Shown: positions 44,213 through 52,586 of the stretch, piece by piece
Layout of the letters: each line of letters begins with the position of its first letter
How positions within the stretch are numbered: position 1 is the stretch's first letter
From: Streptomyces sp. NBC_01317
Lineage (GTDB): Bacteria > Actinomycetota > Actinomycetes > Streptomycetales > Streptomycetaceae
Direction: 5' to 3'
Assembly (NCBI RefSeq): GCF_035961655.1
Contig: NZ_CP108393.1
Coordinates: 1,984,001 to 2,048,000 of the forward strand
Length of the DNA stretch: 64,000 nucleotides
Notes under the pieces: model-generated
What the model saw: the letters and a program-made list of their open reading frames with translations, nothing else
What the model was told of the DNA's origin: nothing
Database searches by the model: none
Translations under genes and position numbers: made by a program

Positions 44213-45075
44213 CGGCCGAGCCCGGTCTTGCCGTCGGCGGACAGGGTGGTGCCCGAGCGGCGCAGCGCGTGCCGCAGGGCGTCGGCGAGGGTGGCCTTGG
44301 TGGTGATGTCGCCGAAGTCGATGCCCAGGGCCACGATGGTCTGCGCGATCTGGGGGCGGATACCGGAGATGGTGCACTCCGCGCCCATCAGCCGGGCGGC
44401 GACGACTGTCTTCAGCAGGTGCTGGGCGACCTCGGTGTCCACGGCCGGGACACCGGTGATGTCGATGATGGCCTGCTCGGACCCGGTGTCGATGAGGGCC
44501 TGGAGCATCTTCTCCATCACGACCATCGTGCGCGCCGAGTCCAGGGTGCCCACCAGCGGAACACCGATCACCCCGTCCCAGAGCTTGACCACGGGAGTGG
44601 ACAGCTCCAGCAGCTGCTCGGCCTGGGCGCTGATCAGCTCCTCGCGCGCCTGCGTGTAGGTCTCGATGGTGAAGAGGCTCAGGCTGTCCAGGAGACGGGA
44701 CAACTGGAGGTAGCCACGCAGGTCCTTGCTGTCACCGCCGGCGAGCGTCGGCTCCAGGACGGTCTTCAGCGCGAGAACGCTGACCGCCGTCTCCGACGGG
44801 GTGAAACCCTGCCGGGCCCGGTTGCGTGACAGCTCGGTGAGAAGCGCGCGCACCTCGCCGAACGCCTCGCTGTGAGCGTCCATGCTTCCGTGGCCAAGAG
44901 CGGCCAGCAGAGCGGTATACAGCTCACGCAGTTCCAGTTCGACCTCGCTACGGCTGACACGCCCACCCAGGGAGCCGGACACCTCCGCCACCCAGTTCGC
45001 GGCGAAATCGTCGCCACCACCGGACAGCAGGGCCACCAGACGCCCCGTAACGTTTTCACCAGCCACAACGCACAT
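44209..45075 (-). CDS. rsbR: Stressosome sensor protein RsbR
   Basis: 288 residues. An N-terminal globin-like/RsbR_N helical domain (residues about 1-150; DDFAANWVAEVSGSLGGRVS) and a C-terminal STAS domain (VPLVGTLDSARTMVVMEKML; AIIDITGVPAVDTEVAQHLL with Thr phosphosite; GAECTISGIRPQIAQTIVAL). It senses stress and forms the stressosome with RsbS. First gene of the operon. ATG at 45075 or an in-frame GTG at 45063 with AAGG upstream could start it. Confidence 0.92.
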   Translation of the reverse strand: MCVVAGENVTGRLVALLSGGGDDFAANWVAEVSGSLGGRVSRSEVELELRELYTALLAALGHGSMDAHSEAFGEVRALLTELSRNRARQGFTPSETAVSVLALKTVLEPTLAGGDSKDLRGYLQLSRLLDSLSLFTIETYTQAREELISAQAEQLLELSTPVVKLWDGVIGVPLVGTLDSARTMVVMEKMLQALIDTGSEQAIIDITGVPAVDTEVAQHLLKTVVAARLMGAECTISGIRPQIAQTIVALGIDFGDITTKATLADALRHALRRSGTTLSADGKTGLGR

Positions 45076-45090
45076 CCTTGCTCGATACGA

Positions 45091-45104
45091 AGACCTAGAG
45101 GTCT
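45091..45104. promoter_or_regulatory. Small palindrome before rsbR
   Basis: AGACCTAGAGGTCT, six-base arms around AG, 15 bases before the rsbR ATG. Could be an operator or a 5' leader stem. Confidence 0.35.
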
Positions 45105-45577
45105 CCCGAACACTAGGCCATCCGTGGAACTTCCCGGCACTGGCCTCATGATCTCCGGCGCCTGTCCGGCAGCGCCCACCCGGCTTGACCTATCACCGGC
45201 CCGCCGCGGCTCGGTGCCGACCTTGTGGTGGTTAGGGCGCTGGCGGGGCCGGCCGCTGGCGAGGACTCGCCTCACGTCATGATGGGTGGCGGGTCGCCGG
45301 TTCTTCGTCCCTGGCGGATGCCGCAGGCACTGAACCGCCCCGAACCGCCCTGACTCTGAGCGGCCGAGGTCCGGCCGCCGTACGCCGATCGGCCCCCATG
45401 AGCCCAGCGCCCGGGCGGGACCCGTTGTGGATGCTCCTCCCGCAGGTTCGCCCGGCTCCGCCCGGACGGTGAGCGACCGTGTACGCGGTGTTGACCGTGT
45501 GCGGGGCGGTTGCACATCCTTGTCACGCACTGCCGCTGGTTGTCGAAGTCGAGCCGACCCCCGGGAGGGGATGACCC
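45105..45577. other. Intergenic region between rsbR and the ChW gene
   Basis: About 470 bases without a convincing gene. A TTGACC at 45491 could be a -35 element for the ChW gene but no good -10 is seen. GGGAGGGG before 45578 is the ribosome site. Confidence 0.4.
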
Positions 45578-46114
45578 ATGCGCAAGTCACCGACGATGGC
45601 TCTTGCAGGCGCCCTGCTCGCTCTCGGCTGCTCGCTCGTCGGGGCCGGCACCGCTGGGGCCGCCGGGGGCGCCGGGGGCGGGCAGTCGGGTACGGGCACG
45701 GCGCAGGCCGCGGCCAACCGCGTGCTCTGCTACCAGGCGCACGTCGCGGGCATCGGCTGGGAGAGTGCGTACTCCTGCGGCGGAGTGATGGCGGGAACCA
45801 CGGGCGAGGGCAGGGCCGTCGAAGCGCTGCGATTCGTCACGGTCGGCATGACCGGTCTCTGCGCGCGTGCGCACGTCTCCACGATCGGCTGGCAGTCCTG
45901 GATCTGCGTCGGGGACAACGAGACCCTGGAGATCGGCACCACCGGCCAGTCCCTGCCGATCGAGGCCGTCGAGTTCCAGACCCAGGGCGGAAGCGTGGCG
46001 GCCAACGCGCACCTGAGCGGCTACGGCTGGCAGGGCTGGGTGGCGGGCGGCCGCATCACGGTCGGTACGACGGGTGCGAACCGTTCGATCGAGGCGATCA
46101 TGGTCACCCCCTGA
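45578..46114 (+). CDS. Secreted protein with three ChW repeats
   Basis: 178 residues. Signal peptide to about residue 28 (GTAGAAGG). Three ChW (clostridial hydrophobic, conserved Trp) repeats: AHVAGIGWESAYSCGGVMAG, AHVSTIGWQSWICVGDNETL and AHLSGYGWQGWVAGGRITVG, each followed by GTTG and an IEA(V/I) strand. ChW repeats are thought to bind the cell surface or sugars. No other domain. Cys residues in repeats 1 and 2 could form disulphides. Confidence 0.88.
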   Translation: MRKSPTMALAGALLALGCSLVGAGTAGAAGGAGGGQSGTGTAQAAANRVLCYQAHVAGIGWESAYSCGGVMAGTTGEGRAVEALRFVTVGMTGLCARAHVSTIGWQSWICVGDNETLEIGTTGQSLPIEAVEFQTQGGSVAANAHLSGYGWQGWVAGGRITVGTTGANRSIEAIMVTP

Positions 46115-46231
46115 CCCGGGGCGGAGGGCTCGGACGGGGTCCAGCCAAGATGCCCGCACAACGGGCCATGAGGTGATCCGGCGACCGGTCGGCCTCACTC
46201 GCCGCTCACCCGGGCCCGCCGTGCGGTGTCG

Positions 46232-47902
46232 TTACTTCGCCTCGCTCTCGGCCGGCTCCTTCGTGAAGGCCGCCGCCGTGGTGCGCAGCGGCACCTCCTT
46301 GATGAAGAAGGCGAGGATGAAGGCGAACACCAACACCACGGCGCCCACCAGGAACGCGACCGTGACCGCGTTCGTGAAGCCGACCTTGAAGGGGTGGGCG
46401 AGAACGGGGTCGAGGTGGTTGAGGAACGACGTGTTGTCGAGTGTGCCCGCCGAGCCGGAGGACGCCGACGTCAGTGTCTTGAGCTGGTCGGGGTGGGCCT
46501 TCGCGGCGGCCTGGAAGGCGGCTGTGCCGCGTGCGTCGGCGAAGGCGTCGCTGATCTTGCCGCCCACCACGGAGTAGACGATCGACAGGAACACGGCGAC
46601 ACCCGCCGTACCGCCCATCTGCCGGAAGAACGTGGTGGACGAGGTGGCGACCCCGATGTCACGCGGCGGCACGGCGTTCTGCATGGCCAGCACGATGGTC
46701 TGCATGTTCAGCCCCAGACCGGCGCCGACCACGAACATCGAGATGTCCGTGTAGACGAGGCCGCTGTCGGCCGACAGCCGCCACAGCATGAGCATGCCGA
46801 TGACGAGCAGTCCGCCGCCGATGATCGGGAAGATCTTGTACCGGCCGGTCCGTGAGGTGATCTGACCCGCGACGACCGAGAGCGCCATGATGCCCAGCAC
46901 CAGGGGGAGGGTCAGCAGACCCGCCTTGGTCGGGGAGTTGCCCTTGACGAGCTGGAGGTAGAGCGGCAGCAGCGTGATGCCGCCGAACATGCCGATACCG
47001 ATGATCGTCGACTGGGCGGCCCCGACGGCGAACACGCCGTTGCGGAAGAGCCGCATCGGCAGCAGCGCGTCGTCCCCGGCCCGGTGCTCGGCGACCAGGA
47101 AGCCGACGACGCCGGCCGCGCCGATGACGTAGCAGGCGAGCGAGGAGCCGGAACCCCAGCCCCACGTCCTGCCCTGTTCCGCGACGATCAGCAGGGGCAC
47201 CAGCGCGACCACGAGCGCGAGGGCACCCGCGAAGTCGATGCGGTGCTCGCGCCGGTGGTGCTCCAGGTGGAGGACCTTGGCCACCACGATCAGCGCCACG
47301 ACGCCGATCGGGACGTTGATGAGGAAGATCCAGCGCCAGCCGTCGATGCCGAGCAGGGTGTCCTGGCCGGCCAGCGCGCCGCCGACGACCGGGCCGAGCA
47401 CGCTGGACGTACCGAAGACGGCCATGAAGTAACCCTGGTACTTCGCGCGTTCACGCGGCGCGATGATGTCGCCGATGATCGCGAAGGCGAGGGAGAACAG
47501 GCCGCCGGCGCCTATGCCCTGGAACGCGCGGAACCCGGCGAGCATGTACATCGAGGTGGAGAGGGTGCAGAGCGCCGAGCCGGTGATGAACACCGCGATG
47601 GCGAAGAGGAAGAAGGGCTTGCGCCCGTACTGGTCGGACAGTTTGCCGTACATCGGCGTGGCGATCGTCGACGTGATGAGGAACGCCGTGGTCACCCAGG
47701 CCTGGGCGGTCAGCCCGTCGAGGCTTTCACCGATCTTGTAGATCGCGGTCGAGACGACGGTCTGGTCCAGGGCCGCCAGGAACATCCCGAGCAGCAGACC
47801 GGACAGGATGACCATGATCTGCTGGTGGGTGTAACCGGTTCTCGGCGCCTCCCCCGTACCGACCGGGCCGATATCGGCGGACGCGGCGCTGGTGGAACTC
47901 AT
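46232..47902 (-). CDS. MFS drug exporter, DHA2 (14-helix EmrB/QacA) family
   Basis: 556 residues. Opening helix IMVILSGLLLGMFLAALDQT carries the DHA2 motif (LDxT), followed by YGKLSDQYGRKPFFLFAIAV (motif A) and GPVVGGALAG (motif C). Fourteen hydrophobic segments are expected. A C-terminal loop of about 60 residues lies between helices 13 and 14. The start codon overlaps the upstream MarR stop by four bases (ATGA), so it is controlled together with the regulator. It probably exports a toxic organic compound. Confidence 0.92.
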   Translation of the reverse strand: MSSTSAASADIGPVGTGEAPRTGYTHQQIMVILSGLLLGMFLAALDQTVVSTAIYKIGESLDGLTAQAWVTTAFLITSTIATPMYGKLSDQYGRKPFFLFAIAVFITGSALCTLSTSMYMLAGFRAFQGIGAGGLFSLAFAIIGDIIAPRERAKYQGYFMAVFGTSSVLGPVVGGALAGQDTLLGIDGWRWIFLINVPIGVVALIVVAKVLHLEHHRREHRIDFAGALALVVALVPLLIVAEQGRTWGWGSGSSLACYVIGAAGVVGFLVAEHRAGDDALLPMRLFRNGVFAVGAAQSTIIGIGMFGGITLLPLYLQLVKGNSPTKAGLLTLPLVLGIMALSVVAGQITSRTGRYKIFPIIGGGLLVIGMLMLWRLSADSGLVYTDISMFVVGAGLGLNMQTIVLAMQNAVPPRDIGVATSSTTFFRQMGGTAGVAVFLSIVYSVVGGKISDAFADARGTAAFQAAAKAHPDQLKTLTSASSGSAGTLDNTSFLNHLDPVLAHPFKVGFTNAVTVAFLVGAVVLVFAFILAFFIKEVPLRTTAAAFTKEPAESEAK

Positions 47903-48456
47903 GCGGTGCTCTCCTCTCGGCTCGCCGCCGGACCGAGGCCCTTCCAGTCCTTGTCGGCGAGCACGTTCTTGTACGTTTCGAAGTCGTCGATGAATCGCAC
48001 CAGCAGTGCGGCCAGCCGCTCACGGTCGTGGTCGTCCCATGCGTGGAGCATTTTCTCGAAGTGCACGTCGCGCGACCGGGTCCGGTCGGCGACGGCACGC
48101 CGGGCCTTGCCGGTGGCCACCAGGAGGCAGGCGCGGCCGTCCTCGGCGTCGGCGCGTCTTTCGAGGAAGCCGTCACGTACGAGCTGCGCCACGTGACGGC
48201 TGACAGTGGAGGGATCGGACTGGACCAGCTCCGCCAGCTTCTTGACGCGCATGGGCCCGTTCTTGACGAGGGCGCCCATCACGATCTGGACCGACCAGTC
48301 GACGTCGTCGCGGGCGCGGTCCAGCAACTGCGCGCGCGTACGGATGAACATCCGCATGAGGCGGTCGACACCGTCGGCGAGTAGCCGGACGGTCTCACCG
48401 CCGCCGGACCCCTCGGGCGACGAGCCGGGATCCCCTTCCGGGGGCGGATCGCCCAT
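47899..48456 (-). CDS. MarR-family regulator
   Basis: 185 residues from the ATG at 48456 (GGGGAGG seven bases before). Winged helix: MRVKKLAELVQSDPSTVSRH, then VAQLVRDGFLERRADAEDGR with the conserved Asp-x-Arg wing. A Gly/Ser-rich N-terminus (about 25 residues) is an addition. Translationally coupled to the exporter. A perfect palindrome lies 29 bases upstream. Confidence 0.92.
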   Translation of the reverse strand: MGDPPPEGDPGSSPEGSGGGETVRLLADGVDRLMRMFIRTRAQLLDRARDDVDWSVQIVMGALVKNGPMRVKKLAELVQSDPSTVSRHVAQLVRDGFLERRADAEDGRACLLVATGKARRAVADRTRSRDVHFEKMLHAWDDHDRERLAALLVRFIDDFETYKNVLADKDWKGLGPAASREESTA

Positions 48457-48484
48457 GCTCGCACCTCCCCTCACATCAGCAACC

Positions 48485-48505
48485 AGTTGCGTGTATCACG
48501 CAACT
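48485..48505. promoter_or_regulatory. MarR operator
   Basis: Perfect arms AGTTGCGTG and CACGCAACT around TAT. TTGCGTG-type arms are usual for MarR exporters. It overlaps the AT-rich promoter of the marR-MFS operon. Confidence 0.85.
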
Positions 48506-48616
48506 ATATCCTGTCCCAGCGGTGCCCTCGACGCCGGGGTGGAGGGGAAGTACCGGGGCCACACACCGCGGGCCCGGGGAGGTGTGTTCTCCCCGAGCCG
48601 GTCGAGGTGCTGATGT

Positions 48617-48970
48617 TCACACCGTGGAGCTTCCGCTGCCCCGCTCCACCGGGATCCACAGCTGGGCGTCGGTCTCCGTGCCGGGCTCCACCGGCCGCGT
48701 CCGCAGGAGCTCCGGACCCGGTCGGCTCGTGTACGGATTCGAGGGGAACCACTGCGTGAACACGTCGCGCCACAGCTCCTGGAGAGCGGTCGGGTAGACA
48801 CCGTGGTTGTCGAAGACCGCCCAGGTACCGGCCGGCACGTCCAGGGCGTCGAGCCCCTCGGCGACCGTCCCGGGGCCGGTCGCCACGCCGATCCGGTACT
48901 CCGCCTCAGCCCCTTCCTGCCGGCTGTCGCTCAGGTACACCGCCGCCGACCCGACTCGGCCTGCTTCAGC
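48617..48970 (-). pseudogene. C-terminal fragment of an effector-binding (GyrI-like/AraC_E_bind) regulator
   Basis: About 117 residues from AEAGRVGSAAVYLSD to the stop at 48617. The segment ALDVPAGTWAVFDNHGVYPT, then LWRDVFTQWFPSNPY and PVERG is the second half of the bacterial transcription activator effector-binding domain. No DNA-binding domain and no start codon precede it; the upstream reading frame is unlike a protein. It abuts the end of the integrase fragment exactly, so it looks cut by a recombination event. Confidence 0.65.
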
Positions 48971-49245
48971 TAGAAGCCTTTCAGGACCGCCGCGGCACCT
49001 CGCAGCGCGTCGTTGCCGTAGGGCCGCTTCCCCACCCGCCACGGGCGTCCGTACGGTCCGGCGATCTTTGCTCCGATCGCGCCCATGTACCGCTCAAGGT
49101 CACCGAAGCCGACGCCCTCCGGCGTCAGTCCTTCGTGCTCCAGCCACCGAAGGTGATCGACGAGGAGGTAGGCGTACGCCTCACGGCCATCGCCGTGCCG
49201 CACCGTCTGGACTCTGAGTTGCCCAACCGACAGCTTCCGCAACAC
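48970..49245 (-). pseudogene. N-terminal fragment of a tyrosine recombinase (integrase)
   Basis: 91 residues from a GTG at 49245 with an excellent GGAGGA site. The sequence YLLVDHLRWLEHEGLTPEGV, then FGDLERYMGAI and GRPWRVGKRPYGNDALRGAA, is the SAM-like core-binding domain of actinobacterial integrases. A TAG stop interrupts right after VLKGF, and the catalytic domain (RxxHxxR...Y) is absent. Trace of a lost mobile element. Confidence 0.65.
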
Positions 49246-49556
49246 AGTTCCTCCGAGCCGACCCCGCCCACCGACATGGCGAACATCACGGCAACGGTCG
49301 GCAAACGAGCACGTGACGTACGCGGTCACTGGCTCGGCGAACATCCCGAACAACCCTCGCCCCGGCCGGAAACGCAACGGCTCGACCACCCTGTGGCGAT
49401 GCCCCCACACCGACCTCGTGCGCGCCGCCCCGATGAGCGGTCTCGTCCAGGGCGAGGCCCACTTGGGCCGGCCGGGCGGTTCATCGACGGCACGGGCTTA
49501 GCCTCCACCTTGATCATCGGGCACCATAGGGGGCCCAAGTGGTCTCCCGAGCGCAG
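49246..49556. other. Gene-free interval in the mobile scar
   Basis: No convincing gene on either strand. Confidence 0.45.
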
Positions 49557-49697
49557 TCATGAGAAGGGCACTGAGGCTTGCCCGGCCGTGAGACTCACCT
49601 TGGCAGTGTCATGATCGCCGGCGCTCAGCATATGGACCTCGCCCCATGCGGTGATCGCCGCCAGGATTGGAAGCACGCTGCGGGCCGGAGGGCTCAG
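49557..49697 (-). pseudogene. C-terminal fragment of an HxlR-type regulator
   Basis: About 46 residues: LSPPARSVLPILAAITAWGE, then VHMLSAGDHDTAK. The first part matches the end of HxlR winged-helix proteins (LTPxGRxLLPVLxxLxxWG). It begins at the very end of the P450 gene (sharing its last bases), with no start of its own, so it is a severed remnant. Confidence 0.5.
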
Positions 49698-50923
49698 GAC
49701 CAGGTGACGGGCAGTTCCGTCGGTCGGGTGAACAGGTAGGTGTCCGGTTCCCAGGCGATGTCCTCGTGTTTGGCCGCCAAGGCCAGGTCCGGCAGATGCG
49801 TGAAGAGGGTTGAGAGCGCGGTCTGCAGGTACAGGCGGGCGATGTTGACGCCGAGGCAGAAGTGGGGGCCGGTGCCGAAGGTGATGGCCGGGTCCTCCCG
49901 TGTGCTGCGGTCGAGGCGGAATCGCTCTGGTTGTTTGTAGTGCTCGGGGTCCCAGGTCGCGGCGACCCAGGGGGTGACGACGGCGTCGCCGGCCCGGATG
50001 CGCACCCCGTGCAGTTCGGTGTCGGCCAGGGCGAGCCGGGGCATCGAGGTCATGCCGTTGTGGTGCAGTCGCAGGAGTTCGGCCACCGCGGTGGGCCACA
50101 GACCGGGGTCGCGCAGGACGCGGGCGAGTTGGTCGCCGTGTCGCAGCAGGGTGTAGACGCCGGTGGTGACCGGGCCGGTGACGGGTTCGGCGGAGGTGAC
50201 GAACAGGTACATCACCGTGGCGTGCAGGTGCTCCGAGGTGATGGTCCCCTGGTGGTGGGCGCGGATCAGCGCTTCGACCGGGTCGCGCGGTTCGCGTCCG
50301 TCGTCGTAGTCGGCCGTTTTGGCTTCGATGACTTCGGCGGCGAAGTCGAGCATCCACCGGGTGGAGGTGTCGATCTTGGCGGCTGGTGTCGTGTAGTCGA
50401 CCTGCGAGCGCAGCCGGGGCACGATCTTGCGGCGTTGGAGTGGTGCCACGCGCATGAGGTCGCAGGCCAGGGTCGCCGCGAGCGGGTGGGCGTAGGCGCG
50501 GTGCAGATCTGCGGGGTTGGGACCGTCACGCAGTGCGGTCGCCAGGTCGGAGGCGGCCAGGGCGATGGCGGGTTGGAGGGCCGTCGCGGCGGCCGGGCTG
50601 AAGAACGGCTGCACTACGCGCCGTACGGTGGTGTGCTCGGGCGGGTCGAGGTTGAAGATGCCGCCGGGCACGCTGTTGAAGTCGTCTCCGGCGATGCGCT
50701 GCCCGCCGGGGCAGGTGAGGTCGCGGGAGAAGTTGCGGCTGGATCCGATCGCGGTGATGTCGGTGCGGCGGGTCACCAGCCAGGCGCGGTGGCCGGAAGG
50801 GAAGGTAACCGGGGCCACCGGCCGTTCGCGGCGCAGGAGGTCGAACATCTCAGGGGGCAGGCCGTGTCCGCGGGTGGGGAAGGAGTCGGGCCAGGTCAGT
50901 TCATCGGGAATCGTCGTTGCCAC
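49694..50923 (-). CDS. Cytochrome P450, tailoring enzyme of the cyclodipeptide cluster
   Basis: 409 residues from the GTG at 50923 (GAGAGGA six bases before); an ATG at 50938 has no ribosome site. Heme loop FGTGPHFCLGVNIAR with the Cys ligand near 355; the K-helix ExxR is ELLR in VAELLRLHHNG. The I-helix reads LFVTSAEPVTGPVTTGVYTL and lacks the usual (A/G)Gx(D/E)T oxygen-activation motif. It overlaps the cyclodipeptide synthase end by 23 bases, so the two are coupled. It probably oxidises or couples the diketopiperazine made by that enzyme. Confidence 0.92.
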   Translation of the reverse strand: MATTIPDELTWPDSFPTRGHGLPPEMFDLLRRERPVAPVTFPSGHRAWLVTRRTDITAIGSSRNFSRDLTCPGGQRIAGDDFNSVPGGIFNLDPPEHTTVRRVVQPFFSPAAATALQPAIALAASDLATALRDGPNPADLHRAYAHPLAATLACDLMRVAPLQRRKIVPRLRSQVDYTTPAAKIDTSTRWMLDFAAEVIEAKTADYDDGREPRDPVEALIRAHHQGTITSEHLHATVMYLFVTSAEPVTGPVTTGVYTLLRHGDQLARVLRDPGLWPTAVAELLRLHHNGMTSMPRLALADTELHGVRIRAGDAVVTPWVAATWDPEHYKQPERFRLDRSTREDPAITFGTGPHFCLGVNIARLYLQTALSTLFTHLPDLALAAKHEDIAWEPDTYLFTRPTELPVTWS

Positions 50924-51686
50924 GGTCGTTCCTCTCATCGGTGAGCACGGACAGGGCATGGCCGGTCCCGACGGTGAGGCCGGGGACCTGGCCGGCGGCC
51001 ACCACGTCATAGAGGGGCACCCTGCGGTGGTAGACGAACAGGGCGCTGGGCCGCGCGAGCATGCCGGCCGCATCGAGCAGCAGCGGGGCCTCCGCGAAGA
51101 TGTAGCGGGTGTTGCTCTCGATCTGAGCCCATGTGGGCTCGGAGTCGAGAGAGGTGGCCAGGGCCGTGCGGGTCATCGCGTGCACCGCTTCCCGCATCGG
51201 AGTTTGCGTGCGGTATGCGGTCTCGATACGGGCCCGGCTCTTCTGGTAGCGCGGATGGGAGGCGAAACGGGTCATCACATGCACCCGGGAGTCCGTGTCG
51301 GCCATCCCGCAGTCGGCCAGGGCGCGCCGTGCGACGTTGCGCATGTTGTGAATGACACGCTTGGAACGCTGGACCGCGTGCCGCGGCGCCTTGCCGGCGG
51401 ATATGTAGCGCAGCGCCGATTCGGGGGCCCCCGGAAGGACCACATGCACATCGGAGAAGGACACGGCGGCGCTTTGGCACAGGTCGGTCACGGTCTGGGT
51501 GGAATAGAAGGAATTGAACGGTGACAGGCCCAGCACCAAGGTGCCGTACCGCTCGGCCAGGCGGGGGCTGCGGAGGTCTAGCCCCTCTACCCGGAACCCG
51601 CTCCGGCCTGGGGTGTCTTGTGCCGCTGTCCCCGGGGGTCGGTCTGTAGCGGTGGGGGGCGGTGAAAGCGTATGGACTCGGCTCAT
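50901..51686 (-). CDS. tRNA-dependent cyclodipeptide synthase (NYH subfamily)
   Basis: 261 residues. Condenses two aminoacyl-tRNAs into a cyclic dipeptide. Motifs by comparison with AlbC: GLSPFNSFYST contains catalytic Ser55 and Asn58; RYIFAEAPLLLD has Tyr195 and Glu199 (AlbC Tyr178, Glu182); LFVYHRRVP has Tyr219-His220. Asn-Tyr-His places it in the NYH subfamily. A Pro-rich extension of about 35 residues precedes the core. The pocket residues near the YH motif (Ala-Leu-Phe-Val) and LLL are hydrophobic, suggesting at least one hydrophobic or aromatic amino acid, but the product cannot be stated from sequence alone. Start ATG follows AAGG. Confidence 0.92.
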   Translation of the reverse strand: MSRVHTLSPPPTATDRPPGTAAQDTPGRSGFRVEGLDLRSPRLAERYGTLVLGLSPFNSFYSTQTVTDLCQSAAVSFSDVHVVLPGAPESALRYISAGKAPRHAVQRSKRVIHNMRNVARRALADCGMADTDSRVHVMTRFASHPRYQKSRARIETAYRTQTPMREAVHAMTRTALATSLDSEPTWAQIESNTRYIFAEAPLLLDAAGMLARPSALFVYHRRVPLYDVVAAGQVPGLTVGTGHALSVLTDERNDRGNDDSR

Positions 51687-51755
51687 GGCAGTGGCCTTAC
51701 TTCTCCGATGGGTTGGGGCGGGGCGGGACGCAGAGTTCGTTCGTGAGAGAGGAGC

Positions 51756-52580
51756 TCACCTCTTCGGGACCCCTGCGGTGTCCTCAGCCGGGCGGGCCCG
51801 GCGTTCGGATACAGCCGTGGGGCCGGCGTGCGCGTCGATGATCAGCGCGTGAGGACAGTCGAGGTAGTTCGCCCAGAACGCCTCCCCGTACTTCGTCCGG
51901 CCCTCTTCTGAGACGGTCGGACGAATCCATGAGACACGGTCGAATCCCGCCGCCTCGAGAGCCTGCTCGTGCGCTGCCGCGGACCAGCGGAAGAAGTCCA
52001 GGTCCAACACCTCCGGCCCGACCCAGGCCCGCAGGTGCCCCGGCGTGCCCTCCGCCGGTGACCGCTGCGAGCTCAGGAGCATGCCATAGCCCCGGTACCA
52101 CTGCGGGTCCGTGGAGAACTCCGGGTTGAGGACCGCGGCCACGAACCGCCCGCCCGTCGCGCGCAGCGCTCGCCGCGCCGTCGCGCAGAACCCCTCCAGC
52201 GCCTGCCGGCTGGACGCGTAGGGGAGCACGTACACGGCCGTGACCACGTCGAATGAACCGGCGATGTCCGACAGGTCTCCGGCGGCGGGGTCGGCGGCGT
52301 TCGCAGCCAGGTACTCCACACCCAGCCCCTCGCCTTCCTCGCGCCGCCGGGCGTGCTCCACCATGGCGGCCGACTCGTCCATCCCCACCGCACGGGCCGC
52401 CCCGGCACGGCGCAACCGACGGGCGTACAACCCGCTGCCACACCCGAGGTCGAGCACATTCCGCCCGACGACGTCACCGACCGCTTTCAGGAAGCTGTAC
52501 GCCTCGACGTGCTCCCGGAACGGCATCTCCTCCATGCTGCTCTCGTACGCCGCCACCGCTGTGTCGAACTGGGAATCCAC
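51756..52580 (-). CDS. Class I SAM methyltransferase, toxoflavin-synthase-like, in the cyclodipeptide operon
   Basis: About 274 residues. The opening MPFREHVEAYSFLKAVGDVV, then NVLDLGCGSGLYARRL (motif I at 41-56) and AVGMDESAAMVEHAR resembles the ToxA-type N-methyltransferases that methylate purine-like rings. The GTG at 52580 has GAGGAG six bases before; an ATG at 52586 lies directly on that site. It precedes the cyclodipeptide synthase by 69 bases and is probably first in the operon. It likely methylates the diketopiperazine or a coupled nucleobase. Confidence 0.88.
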   Translation of the reverse strand: MDSQFDTAVAAYESSMEEMPFREHVEAYSFLKAVGDVVGRNVLDLGCGSGLYARRLRRAGAARAVGMDESAAMVEHARRREEGEGLGVEYLAANAADPAAGDLSDIAGSFDVVTAVYVLPYASSRQALEGFCATARRALRATGGRFVAAVLNPEFSTDPQWYRGYGMLLSSQRSPAEGTPGHLRAWVGPEVLDLDFFRWSAAAHEQALEAAGFDRVSWIRPTVSEEGRTKYGEAFWANYLDCPHALIIDAHAGPTAVSERRARPAEDTAGVPKR

Positions 52581-52586
52581 CGTCAT

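Noticed and set aside
45272..45526. 84-codon minus-strand frame upstream of rsbR
   Set aside because: Arg/Gly-rich random composition and no ribosome site.
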